From Mesorhabditis belari (lineage: Eukaryota; Nematoda; Chromadorea; Rhabditida; Rhabditidae), in contig CAUEEP010000760.1 of NCBI GenBank assembly GCA_958450365.1, positions 941,462 to 1,005,461 of the forward strand: 64,000 nt of DNA, written 5' to 3'. The notes beneath the pieces were generated by a model, which saw nothing but the letters and a program-made list of their open reading frames with translations, made no database searches and was not told where the DNA came from. Position numbers and translations under genes: made by a program. Positions 22,201 to 30,778 of the stretch are shown piece by piece; position 1 is the stretch's first letter; the number at the start of each line of letters is the position of its first letter.

Positions 22201-24192
22201 TAGGCTAACGAGAAATGTTAGGCAAATTGAAAGATATTCAGCTAATGAATATCAGCAGATTGAAAGATATTCAGCTAATGAATATCAGCAAATTGAAAGA
22301 TATTCAGCCAATGAAATCATTGAAAGATATTGCCAATGAAATCATTAGCTGAATCATTAGCTGAATATCTTTCAGTTTGCGTTTTCAATCGGGATCAAGG
22401 AATTTGAATCCGTAGTCAGAAATAGATCTTGAAATAGAGCAGTTTTTTAAAGAAAGCTGCTCTATTTCATCCGGTTTAACTACCCAAACTGTCGTCTGAA
22501 GTTAGCTGTCAGCCAAGACAAAAATGGCTTTGTCGTGAATGTATTAAATGCTTACATGTTTAGGTAATTGGATGATACTGATTTGGAGATACTAGATCTA
22601 ATTTGAAGATACTAGATCTAATTTGAAGATACTAGAATCGCTATAGTAGCTTATCAATGCACCAAATCTCTTACTCTTTCAAGGAAACATCCAAAATCAA
22701 TCTCTTGCTTAAAACTTCCAACTTAAAACTTGCTTAACTGGCAAAATGGCAACAAATTTAATCAAAAAGCTTTGGAAAGGCTTTGCTGGATGCTTCTGGA
22801 TGCTTTCAACCTGTAGCTTTCCAAAATATTTCCATTGACTTCTCAAAAGCCATGGACTCGTCGCTGAATCGGTGATCAGCTCAAAAGGAAATGACTCACT
22901 AAGGTGGTTAAAAGGAAAATGATTAGAGAACTAGACTTGCTTATCGCTGAATCGTTAATGAAGTTTGGGGAAGACGGCAAGAGTTAGACACGGAATACCT
23001 GAGACCGAAAGTCGTTGTAGGGTAAAGCAAGGATCTAATCTCATACTAGGATATCGATAAGCAAGCCATTCGTCGTTTGAAATTCATCACATGCTTTGTA
23101 CAACTAGGCAGTAGCTACAACTAAGCAGTAGCTACAACTAGGCAGTAGCTAGAACTAGGCAGTAGCTACAACTAGGCAGTAGTTACAACAAGCGAACTAC
23201 AACTAGCAGTAGCACAACTGGGCAGTAGCTACAACTGGGCAGTAGCTACAACTGGGCAGTAGCGAACTAGGCAGTAGCAGAACTAGGCAGTAGCTACAAC
23301 TAGGCAGTAGCTACAACTAGGGCAGTAGTTACAACTAGGCAGTAGCTACAACTAGGCAGTAGCTACAACTAGGCAGTAGCTAGAACTAGGCAGTAGCTAC
23401 AACTAGGCAGTAGCTACAACTAGGCAGTAGCTACAACTAGGCAGTAGCTAGAACTAGGCAGTAGCTACAACTAGGCAGTAGCTACAACTAGGCAGTAGAT
23501 ACAACTAGGCAGTAGATACAACTAGGCAGTAACTATAACTAGGCAGTAGTTACAACTTTGTGCTCAGCAACACACTCTCTTTCTGATGCACTCAATTCTT
23601 GCATCAGTTTACTACCTTGCATCAGTCTGCTACCAGTTAGTGCTCTAGAAAGAAGCGTTTGCATTTTGAGCACAAAGTACACCAAAGAACAAGTTTATGA
23701 TGCATTATCACAAGCCAAATTCGATTGTTTTCAACTTACAGGATCTCGACACCAGCCACAATCTGGATGCTGCTTAATGCACTGCCCGCATGATGAAGCA
23801 CCCTCAGCACTTCGGCATTTTGCCTCGATATCCTCAGCAAGAGCTAAATATTTGATATTTGATTAAGATATTTCATTTCGGAATCTAATAAGCTTATGCT
23901 TCTTCTACCATAGAGTTAAACTGATGCTTCTTCTCGTTTTTTATGCTGACAATTTATGCTTAAAAACTTACTATAACTTAAAAACTTACTCTAAAGCTGC
24001 AACAATGAGCCTGGAAAGGTTTTTAACCGGCTAAAGATTGAACAAACTTGTGAAACTTGCAAATATAAATCTTTTTCTAAGCATAATATGCTTTTTTTAA
24101 TCTTACTGAAGATTTTGCTGAAGAAAAGCGAATTTTTGAAACTAACCAATTGGTAGAACGAGCAACAACAGTGGTATTAACCTTCGAATCAT
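10278..24192 (-). CDS. Integrin-beta-like protein lacking the betaI domain, with GPI-signal-like C-terminus
   Basis: Seventeen exons, every phase consistent: 24147-24192, 23740-23843, 20280-20387, 18932-19016, 17771-17826, 17603-17679, 17451-17517, 15664-15792, 15470-15559, 15300-15358, 14819-14891, 14606-14668, 13585-13695, 12996-13079, 12047-12085, 11788-11871, 10278-10400; 465 residues. Domains: signal peptide 1-16 ([15 protein letters not shown]); PSI 17-86 with [19 protein letters not shown]; hybrid first half 87-130 with [13 protein letters not shown]; hybrid second half about 145-220, from [12 protein letters not shown] to SPLCGCECE; four I-EGF modules 230-384 with repeated GHGxCxCGxCxC cores; Pro/Thr/Glu linker 385-445; tail [17 protein letters not shown] at the stop. 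In canonical beta chains a betaI domain of about 240 residues sits between the hybrid halves; here only about 14 residues ([14 protein letters not shown]) link them. The beta-tail domain, membrane-plus-cytoplasmic segment and NPxY motifs are also missing. Probably a cell-surface, lipid-anchored protein. One GC-AG intron follows the exon ending at 14819. Confidence 0.92.
10407..10528. promoter_or_regulatory. Five ATTTGCAT octamers at exact 21-bp spacing
   Basis: ATTTGCAT begins at 10435, 10456, 10477, 10498 and 10519, within a 21-bp tandem unit (ACAATGCAATTTGCATATAA+T). It is the consensus octamer bound by POU-family factors. It lies in the last intron of the integrin-like gene, ending 7 bp from the acceptor of its terminal exon. 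Binding is an inference; the array may simply be a minisatellite. Confidence 0.5.
10537..10757. mobile_element. Palindromic MITE (about 220 bp)
   Basis: Arms CTGGACAATGCAATATGATA ... ATGATATTTCATTGTCCAG, with inner inverted segments GAAAAACGATCGTCACTTTC and CTGTAAC..CCTTGTCTT. Non-coding; in the last intron of the integrin-like gene. Confidence 0.8.
10989..11066 (-). tRNA. tRNA-like sequence, probably pseudogene or SINE-derived
   Basis: The minus strand reads TGCATTGTGGTCTAATGGTT, then GGGTTCGAGTCCCGACGGTG. A 7-bp acceptor stem forms (TGCATTG with CGGTGCA), with clear A and B boxes. No convincing 5-bp anticodon stem can be drawn, and a small GCGAAAAGTCGC hairpin occupies that place. A functional tRNA is doubtful. 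Confidence 0.45.
11145..11375. repeat. Tandem repeat of TCTTATATACCCCTTAGCCC / TTTTTCTTCTTATATGTC units
   Basis: About four units of 60-66 bp. The preceding 11090-11115 (TTAACTCCGCTCCCTTTTCG) matches the inverse of the right terminus of the foldback at 63.5-63.75 kb, so this is a fragment of that element family plus a local amplification. Confidence 0.75.
11450..11522 (+). tRNA. tRNA-like sequence (class II type), degenerate
   Basis: ATGGCCGACTGGCTAAGAGC is an A box and GGTTCAATCCCGCC a B box. A class II (Leu/Ser) arrangement is suggested, but the acceptor ends (GCCGCC / CCAGCT) pair poorly. Likely a pseudogene within an intron. Confidence 0.4.
12120..12315. repeat. Divergent repeat of (TCTAGACTGAATACC/TC) units
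   Basis: Eight or more irregular units such as CTAATCTAGACTGAATACCC between two exons of the integrin-like gene. Confidence 0.75.
12410..12975. mobile_element. Foldback with CCTTTTTTGCCGTTGATAAT termini
   Basis: Left TTGGTCCTTTTTTGCCGTTG, right CAAATGGCAAAAGGACCGAC (inverted). The inside contains direct and inverted copies of GCGCGTCGAATGATATCAA. No ORF. Fills the intron after the exon at 12996-13079. Confidence 0.7.
13376..13480. repeat. 11-bp minisatellite (TAGCTATCAAC)
   Basis: About 9 units alternating TATCAACTAGC and TATCAGCTAGC. Intronic. Confidence 0.9.
13848..14283. mobile_element. Inverted-repeat element (GTTGACCTACGGTTTGCTTT termini)
   Basis: Ends GACCTACGGTTTGCTTTA and AAAGCAAACCGTAGATCAAT are inverted copies. 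The interior shares CTATTGACACCAGAATCGGT with the mariner-derived elements at 28.6, 32.6 and 42 kb. Confidence 0.6.
14817..14818 (-). other. Non-canonical GC donor of a GC-AG intron
   Basis: The exon 14819-14891 ends ...CCAGCG and the intron starts GCAAGT, the consensus for GC-AG introns. Only this donor keeps phase 0 into exon 14606-14668. The nearby GTTTCA donor would create a stop a few codons later. Confidence 0.75.
14955..15290. repeat. 12-bp minisatellite (TCAGAAACAGAA / TCAGAAACTGGA)
   Basis: About 27 units, starting 6 bp inside the intron that follows exon 15300-15358. It reads as SDSV/SDPV in a long minus-strand ORF, but that frame is out of phase with the integrin-like exons. Confidence 0.95.
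16130..17112. mobile_element. Foldback element of about 980 bp
   Basis: Arms 16130-16332 and 16929-17112 are inverted (ACATGCATAAAAAATGCGGA / TTTCTTATGCATGTACCTAA). The nested inner arms 16505-16575 and 16855-16925 carry GACAAGTTTAGTGTGGTCAA and its inverse. Interior sequence CAACACCAAG..TTTGAG is shared with the element at 48.6-48.96 kb. Located in an intron of the integrin-like gene. Confidence 0.75.
17243..17441. mobile_element. pogo-like MITE, right end truncated at an exon boundary
   Basis: Starts TCCGTATTTTCCCTAATAGT. The body (GCGTCGCCTAAATTGCTCGA...) matches the 18680-18899 copy. The right terminus stops at CACTACTATT, lacking about 15 bp, and abuts the GTCAGT donor of the exon at 17451-17517. 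Confidence 0.85.
17689..17725. repeat. 10-bp repeat (AGCTGGATAA)
   Basis: Four units just upstream (minus-strand sense) of the exon at 17603-17679. Confidence 0.9.
18680..18899. mobile_element. pogo-like MITE, intact
   Basis: ACCGTATTTTCCCTAATAGT at the left and ACTATTAGAGAAAATACGGC at the right. 220 bp, TA-flanked, in the intron 33 bp after exon 18932-19016. Confidence 0.85.
19200..19250 (+). pseudogene. tRNA 3'-half-like fragment
   Basis: GATCCGGGTTCGACTCCCGG has a T-arm and B box, and GCTATGCCGTG follows. No matching 5' half is present. Probably a SINE or tRNA relic. Confidence 0.35.
19340..19785. repeat. Three CTTTTATATATAGTAGAT repeat termini
   Basis: TTTTATATATAGTAGAT occurs at about 19373, 19599 and 19768, each preceded by an ACGGACGGACAGACA-like stretch. 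These look like 3' ends of an unnamed interspersed element inserted repeatedly in one intron. Confidence 0.7.
19895..20090. repeat. Polypyrimidine tract (CTTTCCCTCTTCTTTCC)
   Basis: About 195 bp almost purely C/T on plus. It gives two spurious Phe/Leu/Ser-rich ORFs. On the transcribed minus strand it is a purine tract. Confidence 0.9.
20112..20188 (-). pseudogene. tRNA-like sequence
   Basis: The minus strand reads CTATAGCTCAGTGGTAGAGC (A box), GGCGGAAGGTCGAGGGTTCA (B box). The 5' and 3' ends do not pair as an acceptor stem. A related copy lies at 27846-27905. Confidence 0.45.
20725..20830. repeat. 13-bp repeat (GAGCAGTAGCTTT)
   Basis: About seven units in intron 2 of the integrin-like gene. 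Confidence 0.9.
20970..21240. repeat. 12-bp minisatellite (CTGTTCAATTGG / CTGTTCAATTCC)
   Basis: About 22 units in two blocks. Several frames on both strands remain open (FNWL, IEQP, LNRE readings), with no splice continuity to neighbouring exons. Confidence 0.95.
22195..22375. repeat. 33-bp repeat (GAAAGATATTCAGCTAATGAATATCAGCA) with inverted tail
   Basis: Three to four units. The last part (GCTGAATATCTTTCAGTTTG) is inverted relative to the first, giving a hairpin. Intronic. Confidence 0.8.
23101..23555. repeat. 17-bp minisatellite (ACTAGGCAGTAGCTACA)
   Basis: About 27 units, some shortened, in intron 2 of the integrin-like gene close to exon 23740-23843. There are no unique spacers, so this is not a CRISPR array. 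Confidence 0.95.
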
Positions 24193-24606
24193 CTTTTTGC
24201 AAGTGTTTTCTAGAATTTTGACAAATTTTTAGACAAATTTCAACAAACTAACTAAAGCTCAAGTTACTGGAAGTCAAAAAAGAAACAATCAAAAAAAGAG
24301 AACATGTGTTCGGATAGAGTTATGCAGGGACTTGAGAACTTGAGGTGCAGATCTCTTTTAAGTAAAAAGCCGTGTCTCTTCCTCAAACACCCAAAAAGAG
24401 GGCAAAGTTGAAAAAATTGTTTATGGAACTTTTTGAGCATGAGGAGAAGGTCTAATGCTAGAGACAACAATGAAAGAGAAAGCCTTTAAAGAAAGGCATA
24501 AATGGTGATGGAAGAGGAAAAAGGTTGAGGTTGTGAACTGCTGAAGTAAAGCTGGATCTTTATGGTTGGTGATCATTCAAGGCTTTTAAATGTAACTAAC
24601 TAATTT

Positions 24607-24960
24607 GTTTCTTAGGCTACAGTAAGGCAATGCCCTACCCTGGAAGTAATGGGATACGTGTCGGTGTAGCTCATTGATAGAGCGTACTCCCGGGAAGCGT
24701 ACTCCAGGGAAGCGTACTCCAGGGAAGCGTACTCCCGGGAAGCGTACTCCAGGGAAGCGTACTCCAGGGAAGCGTACTCCCGGGAAGCGTACTCCAGGGA
24801 AGCGTACTCCAGGGAAGCGTACTCCCGGGAAGCGTACTCCAGGCCCGGGAAGCGTGCGCCCGGGAAGCGAGAGATCACACGTCCGAATCTCGGCGCCGAC
24901 AATGTTTTGTGCTCCCAGCCCAAACCCATGAAAGAACCCAACTCTACTATATTTGTTCTA
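24607..24960 (+). mobile_element. tRNA-derived SINE with tandem expansion between A and B boxes
   Basis: Leader TGCCCTACCCTGG, then GTCGGTGTAGCTCATTGATA with A box. A 15-bp unit (GGGAAGCGTACTCC plus C or A) is then repeated about 11 times (24688-24842). The tRNA 3' part GTCCGAATCTCGGCGCCGAC pairs with the 5' GTCGGTG acceptor strand. It is followed by a body (GTGCTCCCAGCCCAA) shared with the copy at 27084. Confidence 0.75.
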
Positions 24961-25139
24961 TTAGCGTCGTTTTCTCAATGATCTGATTGATGCACTCAAC
25001 CTCAAATGGTGAGACATCAAATGCAAAATTGAAGAGTGTTTGAGAAAGTTATATGTTATATGAACCAAGGTTGTTCCAAAAAGGCAAAAGTCGGTAGCTT
25101 TCAATTGGCCTTGGCTTGGAATTTCAACTTCGCTGTTGG

Positions 25140-25330
25140 ATTGGTCTAGTTTGGCTTAAAACCATGGCCTTGGCTTGGTTTTGGCTTGGTTTTGGCTTGG
25201 CTTAGGGTTGGCTTAGGCTTGGCTTAGGCTTGGCCTAGGCTTGGCTTAGACTTAGCTTAGGCTTGGCTTAGGCTTAGCTTAGGCTTGGCTTAGGCTTGGC
25301 TTAGGCTTGGCTTAGGCTTGGCTTTGGTTT
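25140..25330. repeat. 11/12-bp repeat (TTGGCTTAGGC)
   Basis: About 16 units. The flanks 24961-25140 and 25331-26500 show no supported gene; the 114-codon ORF at 25387 has no splice or family support. Confidence 0.9.
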
Positions 25331-26514
25331 CAAGAATCCAACAGCTATGACTAGAGCTCAACGTTCCGATTTGGATTGAAAGTTGATTGAGTCAAGTAAA
25401 AGGTCTTTGGACAGCAAAGATAACAAATTTTATCCAAAGCAATCGAATATTTCCGGTTCGAATCGACAAAATCCATCTGCAACTCTCTGAAAACCGGCTG
25501 ATAGTAATCTTCTCAGCAATCCGAAAAATGAGAGGAAAAACTTCGAGAAAAGAGAGTCAAATTTCATTCCAAATTTTCCCTTTTTCCTCTTCTCATTTCT
25601 CAAGAGGATGGATGGGAGTTTTTCCAATTCAGAAAAGAAAACAAAAAAAGACGGGAGTTTATTTCGAAACGCAAACGGCTTATGCTTTTGGAAAAGAAAA
25701 AAAATCGTTTTGGCCTGGAAATGGCCTTTGATGGGCTCAATTTGGGCGCTTTATTTGGGTGAATAAATCAACAAACAGCAGGAATTTCGTGCCAGCTTTG
25801 AAGAAGTCTTATTGACAAGTCCTATTGACAAATTCATTTGCATAGGTTTAAATTTCTCGAGAAATTAAGAACTTATTAATCTCAATCAATCAGAAACAAG
25901 AAAAGATAAATGAAGCTGCTCATAAATGAAGCATTTTGCATGCTTCAAAAGTCTTAGAAAAGAATTTCCGCAAATTTCAGCTCTATTGTTCAAGAAAAAT
26001 ATGAGCTGATGGTCAGGAAACATTTTTGAGCAAAAGAAATTCGATCTGGAGATCCGATCGAAGACTCCGAAAACAAACACCTTTTTGTACGGATTACAGC
26101 ATAACCTATAGGGAAAGAGAAATGGAAGAGAAATGGAAATAAAAGGATTTGAAACTGATAAGTAATGCGACTTGAGCCAATGAGAAAATTAGGATTAATG
26201 ATTAATGATCTTTGATTAATGGAGTAAAAAAATGAAGAAAGGAAGATGAAGAATAAAAGAATAAAAAAGGATGGCCAAGGCTTGATGATTTAGACAGCTG
26301 GATTGTCTTCTAAACAAACTGAACTAGTTTGCGAATTAGAACCTTCAAATCTGAGAACGAATCAGAACAAATCAGAGCTTTAAGTTATCGTTTTGAAGCT
26401 TTTACCTCGAGTTATTTGAGTCAAAAAGTCAAAATCTAGGATTAGAGAAACATGGGGTAAACAATGAAACAAAGCAATGAACCTGGTCGAAAACTTGATG
26501 GTTTGAGACGCTGA

Positions 26515-26852
26515 AGTAGGATACAAAGCTTGTCTAGAGCTGAGTCTTGAATACCTAGCTTGTTTAGAACGGAGTTTTGAATGCCTAGCTTGCCTAGAAC
26601 AGAGTTTTGAATCTCTAGCTTGCCTAGAACTGAGTTTTGAATCCCTAGCCTGCCTAGAACAGAGCTTTGAATGCCTAGGCTACCTAGAACGGAGCTTTGA
26701 ATACCTAGCTTGTCTAGAACAAAGTTTTGAATACCTAGCTTGTCTAGAACAAAGTTTTGAATGCTTAGCTTGTCTAGAAAGGAGCTTTGAATGTCTAGCC
26801 GGTCTAGAATGGGGTTTTGAATCCCTAGCCTGTCTAGAACGGAGTTTTCAAT
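26515..26852. repeat. 30-bp minisatellite (CTAGCTTGTCTAGAACGGAG...)
   Basis: Eleven units. The minus-strand reading gives a degenerate 10-residue repeat (LDKLGIQNFV-like) open for 137 codons, but it has no signal peptide, splice partner or recognised repeat family. Confidence 0.9.
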
Positions 26853-27083
26853 CAAAATCGATCAGAATAAGCTTTAAATCAGAAAAAAAAGAAAATACGA
26901 TCACAAAAAGAAAAGATTACGGAATTGTCGATAGTACATGGCAAGGACAAGTTCTGAACAACTCAACGCTTTTGATTTGGCTTAATCAAAGGAAAATCCT
27001 GATCAGTTGATCTCTCATTTGATCCAAAACCCAAAGGTTCTTATTCTGATAGTCAGAAGCTTCATCAATCGACCTCCTCTTTA

Positions 27084-27236
27084 GGGTAATAAGGCATAAA
27101 GCCCTACCCTGGGACATGTGTAGGTGTAGGGCTTGGTGAGCGTTCGCTCGATAAGCAGGAAGTCATAGGTTCGAATCCCCGCGCCGACCATGTATTCCCA
27201 GCCCAACGGTCCTGTCCTCCAACTGGGGTATCTATT
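27084..27236 (+). mobile_element. tRNA-derived SINE, unexpanded copy
   Basis: Leader AAAGCCCTACCCTGGGACAT, tRNA-like part ending GGTTCGAATCCCCGCGCCGA, body ATGTATTCCCAGCCCAACGG. Same architecture as 24607 but with a normal A-B box distance. Confidence 0.7.
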
Positions 27237-27845
27237 TTGTGAGAGTAAAACATTTGTCTCTTGTGGTGAGCTCGGTGTCTTTGAAGAGAGAAAGATGGAT
27301 TTAGGATTGGTGTCGGGCCAGGGTTGAGAGCGGCCAGAAGCTATGAGTACTGGATAAGAAAGAGTGGGATAGTGGGACAGTCACCCCTCCCTTTCCGCCT
27401 CTTTCCTTTCCCAATTCCTCAAAACATTGTTGTAATCGCATAAAGGCCACATGAGGCGCCGAAATGTTTCAATAAAATCGAGAACATTTGAGATGCGGCT
27501 TTTGGACTCTCCTAGGCCCATCATTCCGAACAAATTGACAATAAAAGATCAAAAAGGGAGAGAAAAGGAACAAGTGGATCAAAAGATCTAACTTTTCGCA
27601 CGATTTTAGTAATAGCGAAATAAAGTTTTGATTTCGAGTGTTGGAGATGAGTCTGGATGATAGAAACTAGGGGAAATGAACTATTAAAAAAATACATTTA
27701 TTGAATAATGTGATACAAACAAAGGCTTCATAATAAGGCATAAAGGTCACAATTTTATGGCACTGCGGCCGTTACTCCTATGACCCAAATGCTGTGAAAG
27801 AAAAAAAATCCACTTGGTGGGAAAAAGAAACATTTTTATCTTGCC

Positions 27846-27905
27846 AGCGTCATTGAACCCTCGACCTTCCGCTTAAGAGACAAGACTCCTAACCGATCAG
27901 CATTA
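27846..27905 (-). pseudogene. tRNA-like sequence
   Basis: The minus strand reads GATCGGTTAGGAGTCTTGTC and GCGGAAGGTCGAGGGTTCAA, matching the 3' half at 20112-20188. Acceptor pairing is weak. Surrounding 27237-28645 shows no gene. Confidence 0.4.
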
Positions 27906-28645
27906 AGAATGATTCATTAGCAAGTGATCGACCGTATTGACTTGATTTGAACTTGGAGTACTTATTCTTTGGAGCGTTTATTATTAGTTTTGAGAGTTTA
28001 TGTGACTCTGGTTGGCTTAAGCCCAAAGGCTAAAGTCTTGCAATCGTTAAATGCTCAATCAAATCTCCAATTTGAGTTCTTGACTCATTTAAAGATCATA
28101 AAAAGCGACCTAACTGTGAGATAATGAAAAAAACTACAATATGAAAGCTTGAGATTAATCTAGAACAAGTTTTGTCAAAGTAAAATTACAAGACCATCAT
28201 CATCAGCTCCTTAAAAGTAGCCCATAAACAACCAGCCAAAAGTTTCAAGATTAGCACAGATTGAACGGGTCAAGTAGTGCAATCGAGTGGGTGAAAGAGG
28301 GTCCAAAAGTTTGTGGTCGGGTTACCTATCCATCTCTCTCTGTCGATTCTTGAAAGAATCGAATTCGAATCACATCGATGAAGGGGCCAACAGATGACCC
28401 CTTTTTGAGAAAAGAAAGAGAAAGAAAGGGGTCAAGGGAGTGACTGTGAGCGATGCTTTTCGAGCTAGCTCTTCCCCTTTCTTTTCCCTTTTTTTGCCAT
28501 ACAACTGTCCACTACCAGATACACATTTGAGCTGCGAGTAGGTGACGATGAAAGATTGAGAAAATGGATATTGATTGGATGGAAAAGATCGCAGATTTTA
28601 ACAGGCAAACATCAAAGACATTGGATTCTAACTAGAGCTAACTAT

Positions 28646-29293
28646 TGGGTTGGTGAATTGAAATGTCGTGGAGGAGAACGATCTTTGACTTGGAGGGCCT
28701 ATTCTTCTTCAGGGATTCATTGACCTTTTCCAACTGTTCACTGTATTTGATTACGGTCGTCTTGGATTTGAAAACTGCGGGACTTTGAACTAAAATTTAT
28801 TCAACATAAAAGCATCCATTCATTCCAAATAATTTCCATTATTATTGACGACTTCTGCCCATTTTACAGGCAATTTGCGGATACCTCTTTCGTAGTAGGA
28901 TTTTGGTTTGTGTGTGAGACAAGTGTGAGACTCAAGAATGGAGGACTGGAGATGTCAACTGTCAGCCCAGTTTGAGCACTTTCTTCAAAAGAAACCCATT
29001 TTGGTGTCAATAGAAAAGTTGTAGAGAATCAAAAATTAGGCTTATAGCCAAATTTCCAAAAAGATATATTTAGTAGTTTCGCTTAAAATGCAAGTTTTGT
29101 TGCTAGCTTTGTGAAAATTCGTAAATTTCGCATTTCTTGAAAACCAGGTTTTGAATCGTTCTGAAAATCTGGTTATAAGCTTAATTTTTGATTCTCTACA
29201 ACTTTTTTATTGACACCAAAATGGGTTTCTTTTGAAGAAAGTGCTCAAGCGGTCACATATGACAATACCCGGCAGTTTTCAATTCACCAATCC
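28646..29293. mobile_element. Non-autonomous mariner derivative, copy 1
   Basis: Left terminus ATTGGGTTGGTGAATTGAAA, right GGCAGTTTTCAATTCACCAA. The interior has ATTTTACAGGCAATTTGCGG and GGATTTTGGTTTGTGTGTGA, which match the 3' transposase part of the element at 46.3-47.5 kb. No ORF. Confidence 0.75.
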
Positions 29294-30280
29294 ACTATAA
29301 TCAACTATATAATAAACTATAATAACCTAAACTGTATAATAAACTGAAAAACTTGAAAAACTTGAAATGAACTGGTTAATAAAAGAATAAAACTGGTGAA
29401 TAAAAGAATAAAACTGGTGAATTAAAGTTCTTTAAGTGCGAGATATCAGGTCCATAATGTGCTCAAAAACATTGTTCCTGTAAAAGCTGATAGCTCGCTT
29501 TGACTATGGTCATTTGCGAAAGATCCTATAGATTCTAAAAGATCTAAAATCTAAATCTATTAGATCTAAAAGATCTAATAGATCTAATAGATTAGATTCT
29601 GAATAAACTTTAAAGTCTCAAACTTCAAATAAACCAATTTTTAAAGTTTAAATGGATATAAGTACTTGAGAAATATGGAAAAGAAACAAAAAGACACAAA
29701 AAAAATCGGATTCGAAGAAGCTGGAGCCTTTTCTTTGCTTTTGATTGGCTTATTATTTTAGAAATTCGATAACATTGCTTAGGTTGTTGGAAATATCAAG
29801 TAAAAACCACAGTACCAGTGGCTGTTTCTCAAGATTATTCATTCCCTTTCCCCAGAATTCCTTTTGTTTTAGTCGAACAGCGGCCAAGGGTGTTTTTGGA
29901 CAAAAACCGAAAAAGCGGCGGTTTTTACGAGCAAAAACAAGTAAAAAAGATGCGAACATTCATCAAATTCACTACATTTGTTTGGATCTAAAGATCTTCA
30001 ATAAATCATCGAACTACTGCTATAGGAATCTTTTCTTTTTCACAAAACCCCATCGGCAGGTTGTCTGCGCAATGAGCCGAGAAATATGCGTCTAACCATG
30101 CTGAGGAGAACGTGTGCAACTTGTATTATGAGAAAAGGATTGAAAAATGAATACAAATGAATAAAAATGAATACGAATGAATAAAAATGAATACGAATGA
30201 ATAAATGTCAAAGTTTCCAATGATCTATCATACTTTTGAACTAGATAAGCCGGTCAATAGGATTATGGAGTAAAATACGA

Positions 30281-30778
30281 TAAGTCGTAGCCGATTATGA
30301 ATTAAATTTTTTGGCAAATCTTTCTGGTAGAGCAACCCTTTAATGTATGAGGACAATATTATATCATCTTGTAGCGAATTAAATTCTGCGTCGATTGGTA
30401 CCAAATTTGTAGGCTTAGGCTAAAAATTGCCGGCGCTACAACGTTTCATTCAAAATCAGCGGGACCCCCGTCGTTGATTATGAATGAGTGGGTCTAGGAG
30501 CGTCCAACCATCAAATATTTGATCTCATTGGACGCAGAATCATTGATAATTACGTTAAATTTTTTAAATTAGAAAGATTGGAGAAAAAGAGAAGCTTTTA
30601 TGGAGCTTCAAAGTTTTCCCTCGAACAAACAGCTCTAAATCCTTTTCCTTTTATCCAATCTTTCTAATTTAAAAAATTTAACATAATTATCAATGATTCT
30701 GCGTTGAATGATACTAAATACTTGATGGTTGGACGCTCCTAGACCCACTCATTCATAATCGGCTACGACAGATATAAC
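30281..30778. mobile_element. Foldback element of about 500 bp
   Basis: GTCGTAGCCGATTATGAATT and its inverse (TCATTCATAATCGGCTACGA) bound nested arms. Inner AATCATTGATAATTACGTTA / AACATAATTATCAATGATTC are also inverted. Non-coding. Confidence 0.7.

Noticed and set aside
23101..23555. CRISPR-like regular repeat array
   Set aside because: Units of 17 bp are contiguous with no unique spacers, in a eukaryotic intron.
24612..24941. Open frames with GKRTP or ASREY repeats
   Set aside because: They arise from the 15-bp array inside a tRNA-derived SINE.
25387..25731. 114-codon ORF
   Set aside because: No domain, signal, splice site or repeat relationship supports coding. A length expected by chance in a 64-kb window.
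26442..26855. 137-codon minus ORF with LDKLGIQNFV-like repeats
   Set aside because: A leucine-repeat look, but it is simply the 30-bp minisatellite. No signal peptide, partner exon or recognisable repeat fold.
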